Positions 26,031 through 40,839 of a DNA stretch of 64,000 bases are shown piece after piece. The stretch is from Carnegiea gigantea (Eukaryota; Streptophyta; Magnoliopsida; Caryophyllales; Cactaceae). The position numbers were made by a program, and so were the translations under genes. The notes beneath the pieces were generated by a model that saw nothing but the letters and a program-made list of their open reading frames with translations, had not been told where the DNA came from and searched no databases. The stretch lies in contig JAKOGI010001951.1 of assembly GCA_029747015.1 (NCBI GenBank), positions 62,001 to 126,000 on the forward strand, written 5' to 3'. Each line of letters starts with the position of its first letter. The first letter of the stretch is position 1.

Positions 26031-29000
26031 TCAGGCTTTAGAGCAGCCAAGCTTGAATTTGCGAACCTTCATTCTTCCGTCTAATGCAAGTGCCAGGACA
26101 TCCAACTCCTCCACGTACCACAGCTCTGAGACTACGGCCTAAGTTCCTCAACCACAAACGCAAACAAGGCGTGTAAATATCACCAATTCTGAAATGATGG
26201 GGCGCAGTGTTCATGAAACACAGTACAATAAGTACATAGATGCAACATTTCAGGAATTATGGGATTCAGAAAACATTCATTTTGTTCTCCACCAAAAGAA
26301 GGGAAGGAGATGGAGTAAAATACTGATTCTTAACATATTTGACAAATGAAGCATTGAAACCCTTCTAGGAGAAGATGCAGTCGTAGTACCTCAAATCCAC
26401 GGATTTGATTGTTTAGGCGAGCAACCAGGTCATGAAACAATAGGATCTCATTTGAAGTTTTACTGGCGTCCTGCACTGACATGAATACTCTTTTAAGGAG
26501 AGAAGCAGATTTTTTTGGCCAGAGGGGAGGGGGTGGTTATAAGTTAAAGGCGCACACCATGAGACCATCAGCACCTGTCCATATGCTGTGCATAAAATAA
26601 TTCGGAGCTTTGTTTTCTCCATCTAGTTACCAGGCTTTGGCAGACAGAAGAAAACTAGATTAAGAAACAATCTACTCCTGGGATGCACAAACCCATCATG
26701 ATAATGGAAGTCAAGATACAGAGGATTGCAGCCATTAGTAGGAATGTACGAAAGAATCTATTCCTATGAGACCCAAACCAACCATGAACAATCAAAGTCA
26801 CAATAGTGGGGCATTCAGCTATCAGTTAACATTGTTAAGGTGGGTTTTGGCAGAGTGCAATTTTCTTCATTTCTGATTACACTACAGATGATCTGCACAG
26901 CCTCCGCCATTTCCTCTCTACTCCTGCAGCAATTGCACTATTAATGTATTGCAAGCGCTTATAGCAAGATAGACTTTCCATCTCTACGCTAGTTGATATA
27001 GTTGATCCAGTAAATAATTGTAGTGAACACTGAGGTCCATGGCTTCTAAACTTCGCTCCCCCCCCCCCCAAAAAAAAAAATCTCTTTTGTGTATGCATTG
27101 GATTATCCAAAAACAAACACATACCTTTACAAGGGTAAAACTGGAGTTGTTTGTCTAAATGATCCAAACGCATAACAAATACTTTTGAAGGGGATAAAAA
27201 GGCCTTCATACTATACAGCAACTGAGCAAAGCTATTAGTACCATGTTGAGCATTGTATTGCTCCTCCACTATAATGGGGATATTTTTGTACTGATTCTTA
27301 TTTCTTTTTTTTAAAATAGGATAATGGACCTTGATAAAGGGATGGAGTTTCAAATTTTCAATCTCACAGAGATTAGATATTACTTAAGATCAACCACATT
27401 GTAGACAACCAAGGAAACGATCCAATCTACTATTCAAAAAAATAGGTTTACAGTTTGAACTAAATCCTAGATATAAAAAAGATTTTCCACAAGGAAGGAC
27501 AACAAACAGAGAAGACTGTAAAAAAATTCAGAAAAGGTTAGTAGAAAAATTTAACAGAATAACAAGAAGTAAAGATGATGTATTTGAAACAGGAAGCAAC
27601 CAGTAGTGCCAAAGCCCTTGCTAGAAATCCCATATCCTAATTCAGAGAGTTTTTATAGCCGCACTATCTTATAGATAATGCTTTTAGAAGTTGGACTTTT
27701 TGCAAATAAAGTGTCCACCATTACACTGTTTAGCAAGCGTTCAGACTTGGGACGTACAGTCTTCATAAATAAGGCCTTAGGAGACTATTCAAATGTGTCC
27801 AACTCGGCCAGTCGACCAAATAAAAGAACTGGCTAATTGATGAAGCTTTAGCTTATAAGTTATAACCTTAGCTGGTATGGAAGCTGAACCAAAATTTGAC
27901 CAGAACACTACAAGATACCAATCTATACATTTCCCAAATATATATGGACCACGAAACTTACAAGATAGCTGCACACAGATTTCACACCAGTTCAGAAGCG
28001 ATGGATTCCCTTCTATCTTCCCCCCCCCCCAAAAAAAAAGAAAAAGAAAAACTGAAAAAGCTTCACAGATGCTGGCCTGAAAAGTAAACCTGACCTTAGA
28101 TCCACAGGAATACAAATAGTCCTCTTGTCAAAAATCATATAAAACTATATCAATATGCACCTAGCAGTAGCAAAATGGGAGATAAAGACACAGTTATACA
28201 CTTACCCTTTCAGGGATTCTGGGAGGACCCAATAGCCTAGCAAAGGAAGTGTGGAGTATTACAGAATCATACTGCATCAAATCAGAAGTTTTCTTAGCTA
28301 AGAAGGTAACTTGAGAATCGACCAATTTCTCTCCTTTCACAAGATTAGTTGCACAACATACAAAATAACTAAAGATCTTATGAATCACTTGATCCATTCA
28401 CAGGCTCAGAATTACATAGGACAAGAAATGCTGCAGACATATTGACATATGATTTCATATTAAAGGATAAATGCCTTTTGCAATAAGTATTATATGTTTT
28501 ATAAAATTAGCCGTTGAGACTTAAGAGTTTTGTGTTCTGATGTGAACACCTACCAATTATTTTGCAGCATCTGCAATGAATATGCTGCAAAATGAACATA
28601 CTGAAGGTTTCAACTCAAAGTCTCAAGTATTTGAGATATCCCAGACAGCATCCATAGGATGTCAATATCTGACATGGATAGCTGAAAATAGTGTCTAATC
28701 TTCCGAGTTCATAAGATAACAAATGAAGATGATATTATTAGTTGAGAGGAAATTAACACAATGAAAGCTTATTCTACAGTTCTCTTCATCTCTCGCATTC
28801 AATTCCTTTGTTCCAGAATCCAAACTATTGAACCAAAGATAAGCGAAAAATTGCAGTTTATGGTGGAAGATGATATGAATATGATATTATTAGCTGAGAG
28901 GAAATTGAAGTTTATGGTTGTCACCATCCAGCAAAAGGGGATGAAATAAGCACATCGCCACCAATTACTTCTTTGTCCTTGTCATGTTTTAGTTATCATA

Positions 29001-32000
29001 TAATGAACCCATCACACATCAATAAAATGACCAAATAGGCCAAATGGACTTCAATGTACAATTGGAAGTTGTGATCATCTACAGTTATCACAAGCCAGAA
29101 TCAAGTGGGCACAATAGATTTTTTATTTCACCAAAAAGGGGCACCCCAAAAAATAGAAGAAAATCAGAACCACATCAATAGCTCTAGAAAGGCTTTCTTT
29201 AACGATGAATGTAGCTTCAGGAAGCACTACAGAGAGAAATTTCTTACAAGCTGCTTTTCGGGCGCACGTGGAAGTGCATTTCTCAGCTTGGAACGTATGG
29301 TTGCAGGATCTGTACCAGAAGTCACCTAAACAAAAAGTGAGCAGTTGAATATGAGTATTAGTTTCATTGAAATCCTCATCTAAACTACTGCTGTGACAAT
29401 CGGAGATGGCACATGTACTGGAGGCATAGCACAGCAGTGTGCATGGATTGTTACCAAAGCTGTTCCAAATGAAAGAAACCTGAATCATTCACCAACAAAC
29501 CAGTCTCCACTTACCACAAGAATAAAACTAATAGAAAGAAGGGAATATAAGGGCACAGGACCTGTGTGACCATATATAAACTGGACATCCAAATGAGCCA
29601 AATGTTCTCATACTTCGAAAGTAACTATACACAACATTCATTTCTGGCAAGATATTTTTACATGCTAAATTGCTAATAGCAACCAGATCTTATTAACTGT
29701 TGTACTTCGAAACTAGAAATTTCTGACCAACAGCAAGGAAGACCAGAATAGGAATTTGAGAATGTGCAATGCCAAATACAAAAGGAAGAAATGCCAAAAT
29801 CAAATCTCTATTCCAAGGAACAGGCTCTGCTATTTGGACTTTGACAGACTTTCCATCGTCACATCCAAATGCTTTCAGAACCGCCCTGAAAGAACTATTA
29901 GCACATTTACCCCAGAAAAATAACAACCACCACCAACTCGTGCATTTGCCTCCCATTTTGGCCAAAGATTTCAAGCAACAATAGGCTTTGCAGTTTCCAT
30001 TGCAACCCTCACGTTCTCAGCTTGCCCTAGATAAAGGCCAGTTACATACCTAATTCAACATGTCATAAGAATGCCTCATCACCAAAAGGCTAAAGAACTA
30101 CCAAGAGTCTATTTCTGATAGAACAGACAGAATTGCTATTGTTTTTAGCCTTGAATAAGAATGGGCCAAATGGAAGGCCCCATTTGACTGCCTGCATCCC
30201 TTCATTAGTTATGGTTTTATGAGATAAGAGGCCACTGAATACTTTTACAATCATGGATTTCCAGAGACAGCCCCTTTGCAACTGCAGGGGGAAAGCTACA
30301 TACATCTAACCATCACGCATCCCCAGTTCCCCACCCAAGATCGAAACTTTGTAAGCAGCACAACGGATAATGCATACAGGCGAGAATTTTAAGCTATTGA
30401 GGCAGAGTCTTGAATACCATGAGCAAACAAACGATATGGTCGAAGCAAGACATCACCAAATAAGCAAGGCACCTAGACGGCAAGTGAGCACAGAAAACTA
30501 TATGGGTTCAACAAAAAGCTGGGAAGACTCCGATCTAAAAGATATAATATGAAGAGGGAGATATATTACCTTTTCCTACCCCCCCCCCAAAAAAAAAGGA
30601 ATATGAAGAGAAAGTTATCAAAATCAAACTACAGGAAGTACCTGCCAACATCCAAGGAGGACTCCTGTGGAAGTCAAAACCACCCTATCCAAAACAATTT
30701 TCAATGGACAAAGAGACTCAGTGACACTTTTAACAGCATTCGCTTCGGCTTCGATCTGATAGAAATACATCAAGTTATTAGAGAGAAAAGACAACATCCC
30801 AGTAGTCAAGAAAACAAGAAACTGTATAGATGTGAAGTAACTTACTTCATCTTCGGTGGCAGGAACAGAAGAAATATGATGTGAGGCATGGAACATGCTG
30901 AAGTGGTACAAACTTGGGTTCTGAAACCAGATCGCTAAGCAAAGCACATGTGAGGAATAACATGCAGAAGATGCCACAACCCAGAAACCGTTAGGTTTAC
31001 TTACACACATCATCTAACAGCTACACAAAGAGGGGTTGTGGAAGACTTAGCCTAGCAATACTCACATACATTGGGCATATGAACAAAGCAGTTATTGCCT
31101 AAACAATAATTTAACCTATTCAACAGCTTTGAATATCTTCTTTAAATTTTAGGCATCCACAACTGACACTCTACGATAAAAGTATGTCTGTAGCAAGCAA
31201 ATGGAAGAACTCTTACCTTTTCCAAAGTATGGCAAAAATACGTCTTTTGCAGCATTTCTGCAAAGGATAAAGCAGGAGTTCACAATCTGATTCTCATTTT
31301 TCTCTATGCATGAAAATAATTATTAAAAAGAAAAGGTACTTACGATATAGGAACTGAGTACTCAGTACTTAGATACAAAACATTTGCTCTAACGGGAGGA
31401 TTAGCTGGCTGCAGAAACAGCGAAGCAAGTCATCAAGTGCATGCAAAGAAAGCTCCAGTCAGGATATGCATGACATTCCTCATACTCCACCTTGGGTGTA
31501 GGTGTCACGATGCCATCTTTAACAACAAATAGATCAGAAAGTGCCAGTGACTGCGATGTTTCACCACGTTTAAGGAAAGCCAGTCCATGCTCTTCCAAAT
31601 CCCTTGCCATTTTATCATAGAGTCTTGTTCTTTGTTCGACATATGAGATTGAAGCATCTGAGACATTCATCACAAGATTTCATTCACTCTCCGAAATTCC
31701 GAACTGGTGCTAAAACTTAATCTTTGCCTTGATTATTGTACTCCTTCCATTGCAAAGAAAAAGTTGCCTTGTATTTAACTTGCTTAACATTGTTCAACCA
31801 TCCCAGGTCCAGAAACATGTGTCATCATTAAACCAACAAGCAAAGTATCCATTAAATCTCATCTAAGACCCAAACTGATATCCCATTGACACAGTAGGGA
31901 GTGTTATTACAGCTGATACAATTTCCTGGAATTTCATTGCCAGTGTAAGTTCAATCAACAAACTAACGAAAGCATTCATTCAAGAACCATGACAAAGATG

Positions 32001-32525
32001 CCATCTTTACATGAGCAACTTGTAGAAATTTCGCAAAAGCTGGAAAACGAAAAAAGGTTCCTAAAACATAAATTATCAGTAAATACTTGCAGAAATGCCA
32101 TTAGATCAATTGGGGTGGCGGAGAAATCTAAGTATATAGTTGAGTCATTAATTGCAAATAAAACAACAAAAACCCTTCATTGCCAAATTGCGATTAGCAA
32201 TTCAGTAAGAGGGAGGTAAAGATTAATCGAACCCAGAAAATATAGCACAAAAATCAGTCTTGGGCTTCCAAATTTAGTTTTAAGATTAATAATTGACACC
32301 CACAACAAGTAGTCCAGAATATCGGATCCACCCAGACGGAAATTTGAAACAAGATTATGAGAAGCAGTGGAAGAAACAGATAGGACAAAAATTACCGGAA
32401 GAAGCAGAAGAAGATGATGATGCCGATGATGAATTATTGAGGAGCATTTGAAAGGCGAAAAAGAAGAGGAAAGCAGAGAGAGCCCAAATCAAAGCAGTGC
32501 GTTTGGGGTTTCTAAGCTTTGCCAT
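26031..32525 (-). CDS. Membrane-anchored protein, probable 2H phosphoesterase-like fold (312 aa, ten exons)
   Basis: Minus-strand exons 32525-32396, 31657-31491, 31408-31344, 31257-31217, 30934-30846, 30755-30642, 29325-29248, 28271-28206, 26470-26390 and 26138-26031 join in frame with GT-AG introns. I chose the ATG at 32525 (MAKLRNPKRT) because further upstream in this frame there is only a GTG. Residues about 9-29 (TALIWALSAFLFFFAFQMLL) form a signal anchor, followed by a Ser-rich stretch. Two H-x-S motifs, HFSM at 145-148 and HTSF at 235-238, lie 90 residues apart on predicted strands, the arrangement of 2H phosphoesterases (LigT, cyclic phosphodiesterases). Other conserved-looking blocks are LDRVVLTSTGVLLGCWQ (186-202) and SELWYVEE near the C-terminus. 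I believe it is a conserved plant family, but no function is established here; the enzymatic role is inferred only. Confidence 0.85.
27058..27080. repeat. C12A11 composite tract in intron 8 of the 2H-like gene
   Basis: C-run directly followed by A-run; it interrupts a spurious 158-codon open frame. Confidence 0.9.
28020..28039. repeat. C11A9 composite tract, same intron
   Basis: C-run directly followed by A-run, then a GAAAAAGAAAA tail. Confidence 0.9.
30579..30597. repeat. C10A9 composite tract in intron 6 of the 2H-like gene
   Basis: C-run directly followed by A-run, 45 bases beyond the exon 6 donor on the sense strand. Confidence 0.9.
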
Positions 32526-32825
32526 CACTCCATTTGAGAGTTTCCCTTTCCCACTGTACACACGGATAACTTACCTCTCCCCAGAAGAACAGGAACTAGC
32601 TGGTTGCCTTGCGTGACCGCGACGGTATCTGAGTGGGTCATAAAGGCAACATCGATTTTGATCCTATACTTCCATTAGAGGCAAATTTAATGGCTCGATT
32701 TTTATGTTTGATTGCACATTCCTCAATAACAAGCTACACTGCTTACATAACAGGGAGCACTGAAGGTCCAACTCCAGACCGCTACTTAGGTAAATGTGTA
32801 CATGACATTTGACAAGTCCGACTAA

Positions 32826-33038
32826 AGGCCTATTTTTTTCGTGAGTAAATTGAGATTGGTAAAAGATAAAGTAGGTTAAAATGGATAGAATTTTATTATG
32901 TGATAAATTAAACTTAGTTAAAATAGTAAAAGTGGGTTGAAATAGGTTTAAGTGAATTGAAATGGGATGAACTGTTAAAGTAGGTTGAAACGAGTTGAAG
33001 TAGGCATTTTGGAATTTACCCACGAAAAGAACCGGCCC
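32826..33038. mobile_element. Tourist-like MITE, 213 bp, with TAA target duplication
   Basis: The terminal inverted repeats match at 21 of 26 positions (left AGGCC...TTTTCGTGAGTAAATT, right in reverse complement GGGCC...TTTTCGTGGGTAAATT). Both ends abut TAA (32823-32825 and 33039-33041), as for PIF/Harbinger-Tourist elements. The interior is built from diverged AGGTTGAAATGGGT-like words; it is noncoding. Confidence 0.8.
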
Positions 33039-33041
33039 TAA

Positions 33042-34923
<1,882 letters not shown>

Positions 34924-35064
34924 CTTTTTTTGTTGGGGGATGGGTGAGAAAGCCTCGAAGGGGAAAAGTCCCTGCACCTCTAGCGACATTCGACCCGCCT
35001 CCCTTGTGTGAAAGGTGGGATTCCTCCCACTAGGCCATCCCTATGGTAGTATGGTGGCTGTAAC
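34924..35064 (-). mobile_element. tRNA-derived SINE, 141 bp, with 8-bp target duplication
   Basis: On the minus strand, an RNA polymerase III A box TGGCCTAGTGG (35037-35027) is followed about 40 bases later by a B-box-like GGGTCGAATGTCG (34996-34984). The element ends in a short A-rich tail (AACAAAAAAAGAG). ACTTGACT flanks it on both sides (34916-34923 and 35065-35072). No protein is encoded. The B box deviates from GGTTCGANNCC, so the copy may be inactive. Confidence 0.75.
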
Positions 35065-36717
35065 ACTTGACTGTATGGATTATTCCAATGTGGTTGTCTA
35101 TTATTACAATAAGAAAAATTGACATGGAGATCTGACATTTTGAATAAAACATATTGAATAATATATGTTGAAAATGTTCATCAAAATTTGAACTCTCTAT
35201 GATAACAAGACGATGAGGGAGTGGAAGACGATAATTAAAAAGCATTGTGATCTAACGAGAAAAGTTGGCGACTTTCTTTAAGTAATTGATATCCATCGTT
35301 TGGCATATGTAATGGTTTCCTTAGGTTGGACCACATGAAATGATGCAACAGTCATAAACAAATGAGCACCATAGAATTGCCAACGTTCATTGTATAGTCA
35401 CGCTCAACCCTCTGGCCGCTGGCCATTATTAAATCTTCCAAACTTGCATTATACATCGATCAACATGTGAAAAATGGAGAGCAAAAATGATGTTATATTA
35501 TGTCTAGTCTGTGCCTAGCCAACAAAAGAACGCTTGTACAACCACAATGACGAAGTAAGAATGCTACTAATTTGGTCGAATTTACAGAGGTTAAAATCTA
35601 TCAAACCTTACTTCTAACTTAAGGTGGCGCGAAATGTTAAAAATATGTATCAAAATGCTATTTTAATTTGTACATGTGTACATATATCAAGGGATCAACT
35701 GAAAATAAAAACAGCATAATAACCTAACTAGTGATCTGGTTGAAGTATTAGAAACACAGTTGACTGTACTTTATCCCGAGATGGCCATGATGCCTCTTGA
35801 TTAGAAATGCCATGATATTATCAAGTCGAGGAGCCGGTTCAATTAAAAGTTAAACAGCATTGTAATCTACCAAAAAATATTATAAAGAGGGTTCCGTTGT
35901 AAGAAATTATAAGTTTAAAGTTTATAGTGGCTTGAAAATGAAGAGAACAAGGCCTAAGATATGTGGATTCTTCCATAGGTTAGATTATATTCTAGTAGTG
36001 AGTTTAAGCACCCTGTTAGGATGGAAACTAATTAACGGACAACTTACACTGGAGAGGATATAGAAAGGGTGGATAGGCAGTGGGCAGTTTGGGCCACGGC
36101 CCGGGTGGTCTTGTCAAGTGCCAATTTAGGAGACAAAGGGACCACTCATTTCTTGTACCCCCGCTTTCTGAATGAACTGGCATGTGCAGTTTGTGTACTT
36201 GTACGATTATTGAGTCAGACTTAGGCCCCATTACTTTCAATTTCAATCAATTATTCATTGTTTCCTTCTGCCTTCTTTTTCCTTTTTTCATTTCTTGTCA
36301 TGGGGGAAACAGTCTTCCTGTGCTGTAGTCAACGTCCAAATCATTCGGAATTTAGCTGACCCGACTCATGCTTTACCCTTATATGCTTACCAATCCATTG
36401 GCAACGCAAATACTCCCTCTTACCTTGTGCAATTATTAAGCATGACTATACGAGGGTTGTTAACATTTGAATCAATGGTATCATGCTCACAAAAATTTGA
36501 TACCTAGGTCTTGTTTTAAAGCCATTCAACTGATACCTCATGCTCGTGGCCACCAAACTCGTTAATACGGGATAACCCCACTTTTATATAATCTAACGTG
36601 TGCATACAATTAATTAAACAAGGGTGGCGGTAAATCGAGAACCAGCATTTACTTTGATATATGCAACATGTGAAAGTCATTCAACAAAAAACTCAAGCTA
36701 GCTAGTGGTTAAAAGCT

Positions 36718-36719
<2 letters not shown>

Positions 36720-36804
<85 letters not shown>
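36720..36804. repeat. (TA)n microsatellite, about 85 bp
   Basis: Perfect alternating TA. Confidence 0.95.
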
Positions 36805-36807
<3 letters not shown>

Positions 36808-38032
36808 GATCTTGTACTCTAATATCCTTCTTTGCAAGGAATTATACCATCCCTAATAAGAAGGGAATTTTGTTTGTCGCTTGAATAATAAGAAGAGAAT
36901 TAATTAAGTGGCCCATCGATCAGGTTGTTGCTTACAAAATGGCAACGTGTTTTGATTGTCAATCTTATCTTAGAAATAAAGTTAGGGTTTGTCATGCTCT
37001 CTCGAAGAACAGATCAGTTGAAGGGTTCCCGAAAGTGCTACACTGAACCATGCATGAATCATGATATATATATGTCCATCATTATATTACGAACCACTTA
37101 CGTAGAATTTTGGTATTTAACTTCTTTTAATTCTCGATCAATTCAGGCATAAACTGCCATTTTTTTTCCTTTTAGAAAACTCTAATCATTTCTCTCCCAC
37201 ACAATGCTTACTTTTTGGTATTTGCATGTTACCCCCATGTCGGTAATTAGCTATATGCGGTATTATTTGTTAGTCTTAATTAGTTCAATATTGCTTCATG
37301 GTTAATTAATTATATTAATTGTTTATATTAGTTGATTCTTGAAAAGGCATTCCGTAAAATTACATATTTTTCAAAAGGATGTGAGATTAGAAAACTAATT
37401 TTCAAAAAGCCGACAAATCAGTATTTAGATTTTTTTTTTTCCAAGTAGCTCATGTGGTACAAAGCTTATATAACAAAAGTCCAACTAAATATTTTCAAGA
37501 GCTATTTGACGGTGTCAGTCAAATTGCTAAAATTCTTCAAAATTTCTTTTTTTTTTTTAAATAAAAAAGCTAACTTCCAAATAAGATGGCTGTGGTTTTT
37601 CCCTTCTAGTTCTTTTTCTTAAATGTTATCCCATACGCCATGAAGACATTTTTTATTACTGAGTTAGGTAGGACCAACCATATTGACAAGTCAACTCTGT
37701 AGCGGTTTGAGCCGATTGAAGGGGGCAAACAAATACAACTAAGCCTCTACAAATAAATTATGAATACTCTAGTCTTTCCCCCATTAAAAAAAAAAAGGAA
37801 AGATAATGAGTATTCAAGGAGATTTGTGCTGACTCGTACTCCTTCCCTAGGGCTTATTCGCAAGTAAAAGAACAAGCAGAAGTATACGAGACTTGCACCT
37901 CAATTGATAGGGGTGTAAACAAAGTATTTTACATTTATTAATTTGATTAAAAAAAACCGCGATCTAAGATTTTAACCATACTTCTATATTCGTAACTTGT
38001 CGTCCGTGTATAATTATCAGTTAAGATCCTTA

Positions 38033-38036
<4 letters not shown>

Positions 38037-38069
<33 letters not shown>
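38037..38069. repeat. (TA)n microsatellite abutting a dispersed repeat copy
   Basis: About 33 bp of TA, immediately followed by repeat copy B. Confidence 0.9.
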
Positions 38070-38072
<3 letters not shown>

Positions 38073-38340
38073 ATGATATATGTCTTACTGCAAGACTAAA
38101 TTTCTTCTCTTATCCTAAATTAACATATTTTATAATTTAAAATTATCAATTTGTAATAATTATGCTTAATTATGAATTGTTACGCTTAAATATTTATCGG
38201 CTAAGTCGGTAAAGTATTAAATGATACTCTAATTAGATCATTCCTATCTGTTAAGGCATATGATATGCACATTTTTGAAATATGGTAGATTATAAAAAGG
38301 TATTTTTACATAATGTATGAGTTGTAATATGCTTCCACTG
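38070..38340 (+). repeat. Dispersed repeat, copy B (unclassified, MITE-like)
   Basis: Begins TAATGATATATGTCTTACTG and continues with ATATTTTATAATTTAAAAT, TAATAATTATGCTTAATTAT, AAATGATACTCTAAT and GGCATATGATATGCAC, in the same order as copies A and C. Confidence 0.7.
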
Positions 38341-39411
38341 TTCAATCATACCATCTTTTTTATATGCTTAGCTTCTTGGTGGCCATAATCTAATATTCCA
38401 TCGAAATCTTTGATATGCTTAGCATTTGTCAAAAGTACTGTACGTTTTAATTTTTTCCGATCAAAAAAGAAACATTTTAATTTAAAAAAATTTATAGCTT
38501 GAATACTTATAAAGTGCCAAATATTTATTCAGACAGTGAATCCCGGGCAACGCATGAGTCTTAGTTAGTATATGTCAATCGACGTGTTTTCCCCCTACTT
38601 CTCTTAGTTTTCCTCACTATTACTAAACCATTTAAATATAAAAAGGACAAGGATTAGTTACTCTACTATCTCGAAGACTGTTGGGCAAATGTTGAAACGA
38701 ACAAGCCATAAACAATTTTGAAATCACGCAGCAAGAAGATACTGTGGGTTACCCCTCACCCTTGCAAATTATGCTCATTTGATATATATCTTCTAGCTTC
38801 ATCTTGTCTTGATCGAACAAAATAGAGAATGCAAATAAAAGACCAGCCATGCAAAAGCTTTTGCGGCAAACTATTAATGGCATTCTCAATCAACCCTAAC
38901 ATAATCTCACTCACACAAAGGGAAGTGGGTAGAGAGATTGAGAGAGAGAGACCGGTACATTCAAATAATTTAGAGAGAGAGAGAGGACCCCAAGCCAATC
39001 ATGCATAGAGTCCATCAAAGAGGTGGCCCACAATACTAATTGAATGGTGCTTTGGGTTTGGCCAGGTGGGCCCATCCCGACCCATGGCCCACAAAAGTAG
39101 ACTCATTTTTTAAAATCCACGAGGGATCTTCGATGCTGCATGCCCACCAAAGCCCCATTAATCCATTTATCAATTTATCATCATATTATCATATGCTTCT
39201 ATTTACGCATTCCATTTTTCTTTTTATATGAAAAGTACTTAATTAACGAGATTAATTAAAAAAAGGGGAGGAAAAAAGGGGGTGAAGAAAAAGAGGAGAG
39301 CAGGAATGATCCACCTGTTTGTCAGTGACAATGGGTCAGACGACTGGGGGCCACCACCTGACCGATATCTGGAGCTGCCAAGGTGTGGTCCCCTTTTTTA
39401 ACCCTTGTGTG

Positions 39412-39415
<4 letters not shown>

Positions 39416-39446
<31 letters not shown>
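39416..39446. repeat. (AG)n microsatellite
   Basis: Fifteen AG units. Confidence 0.95.
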
Positions 39447-39448
<2 letters not shown>

Positions 39449-39674
39449 GTCAACGTGTGCAGGGTGGCTGTAGTCGTAGAGGGATATCATGAGAAATAAC
39501 CTATATATGTATGTACAACTTTCAAGCCACCAATTCACCATGGCAACTAACACACATACAGTAATTCAGATTGTTACCTTCTCTCGCTTTCCAATGTATC
39601 GCAGCTTGTTATCTACTGGATTTTGTTTTAATTTACCCAATTTAATTTGCAACATCTGTTGCAAGATAATATGC

Positions 39675-39676
<2 letters not shown>

Positions 39677-39734
<58 letters not shown>
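39677..39734. repeat. (TA)n(TG)n compound microsatellite
   Basis: About 42 bp of TA passing directly into TG units. Confidence 0.95.
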
Positions 39735-39857
39735 TTTTGTTTGTTATGTGTATCTTTAGTTTACACAATTACTAGTTTTTGTGTCTGACAGATCAAGCCA
39801 TGCATGTAGCAGATTTATGGGTTTTACCTCTTGGTCAACTTACTACCTATGTAGGTG

Positions 39858-39859
<2 letters not shown>

Positions 39860-39892
<33 letters not shown>
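39860..39892. repeat. (TA)n microsatellite
   Basis: Sixteen TA units. Confidence 0.95.
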
Positions 39893-39893
<1 letters not shown>

Positions 39894-40839
39894 CGAGAGA
39901 GGGGGGTAAAAATCACATAGTTTTGTCAACTATAAACGATTCTACAAAAAAGAAGCAAAATATTACTGCTAATTTTCTGAGACAATTTGCTGTTAGTTAG
40001 CTAAACTATGCACCAGTTTAGTTTGAATTGAACTAAACAAGCGCAGGCTTATTTTTTTGGGTGTGGGGGGAGGAGCGGTTTGGGGGTTTGTTAATGAGGA
40101 GTTGATGGAGGGCTTATGAATTGGGTGTTAATTACTAATAAATTAGTTGAGTGTAGGAAGATGGTAGCTGCTAGCTAGCAGCAATGGCAAAAGGCATCAT
40201 AATTGGGGATATATATGTCATTCTCATGATCAAAATAAAGCGGCCATGTCGTCAATAAAGAAGGGAGACCCAAAATCATCAAATCCTTAAAGAAGAGAGA
40301 TCTTCCTTTAGAACGAATTATATGTTAATTAATTGCATAAAACATGATAACCACACCACTATACTATTTGATTATTTCGTGGTGGATGAACCAAAATGAC
40401 CTCAAGTAGGGCGGGAGATGACTTAATTTCGTACTCAAAAAAGGGAAAAGATATACATACATACATATATATATCATTGCTCTCAAATAATAAATTAATG
40501 ATAGATATCATTACTCTAAAAATTTATGTTAAAACAAAAACAAAATTAAGATGGGAAATGTTAAGTATTACGTCGGGTGGCTGAAGCGTAACCCTAATTA
40601 ATAAAAGCCTGGCCTCATGAAATTGATCACACTTGGAGGAAAAAATTGAAATAAATAGAAGAAAAAAGAAAAGCCGAAAACAAAACTGAATAAGTAGAAA
40701 CGTCTTAAATGAAATCAAACCTGAGGTGTGAATACAAATGAAAATAGTAGGCGTAGCTACACGCATCAACATTGCTGCGTGGACGATCGATGGACTCTCA
40801 TGGTAACGTAGCTTCTGGAGATGTTATACGTTGTTCGAT

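Larger units (their letters stand above)
35065..40839. other. Gene-free region downstream of the TCP gene
   Basis: No exons recognised. It contains four (TA)n tracts, an (AG)n tract, one dispersed repeat copy, and near 39.0-39.4 kb several GGCCCAC/GTGGTCCC words that resemble TCP-binding sites but are far downstream of any start. The TCP 3' UTR presumably occupies the last few hundred bases. Confidence 0.5.

Noticed and set aside
26877..27353. 158-codon open frame on the minus strand
   Set aside because: It lies wholly inside intron 8 of the 2H-like gene, reads through the C12A11 tract as Phe-Leu-Gly-Gly and has no family motifs.
30624..31013. 129-codon continuous minus-strand frame
   Set aside because: It reads through the intron between exons 5 and 6 of the 2H-like gene; consensus GT-AG sites and phase support splicing.
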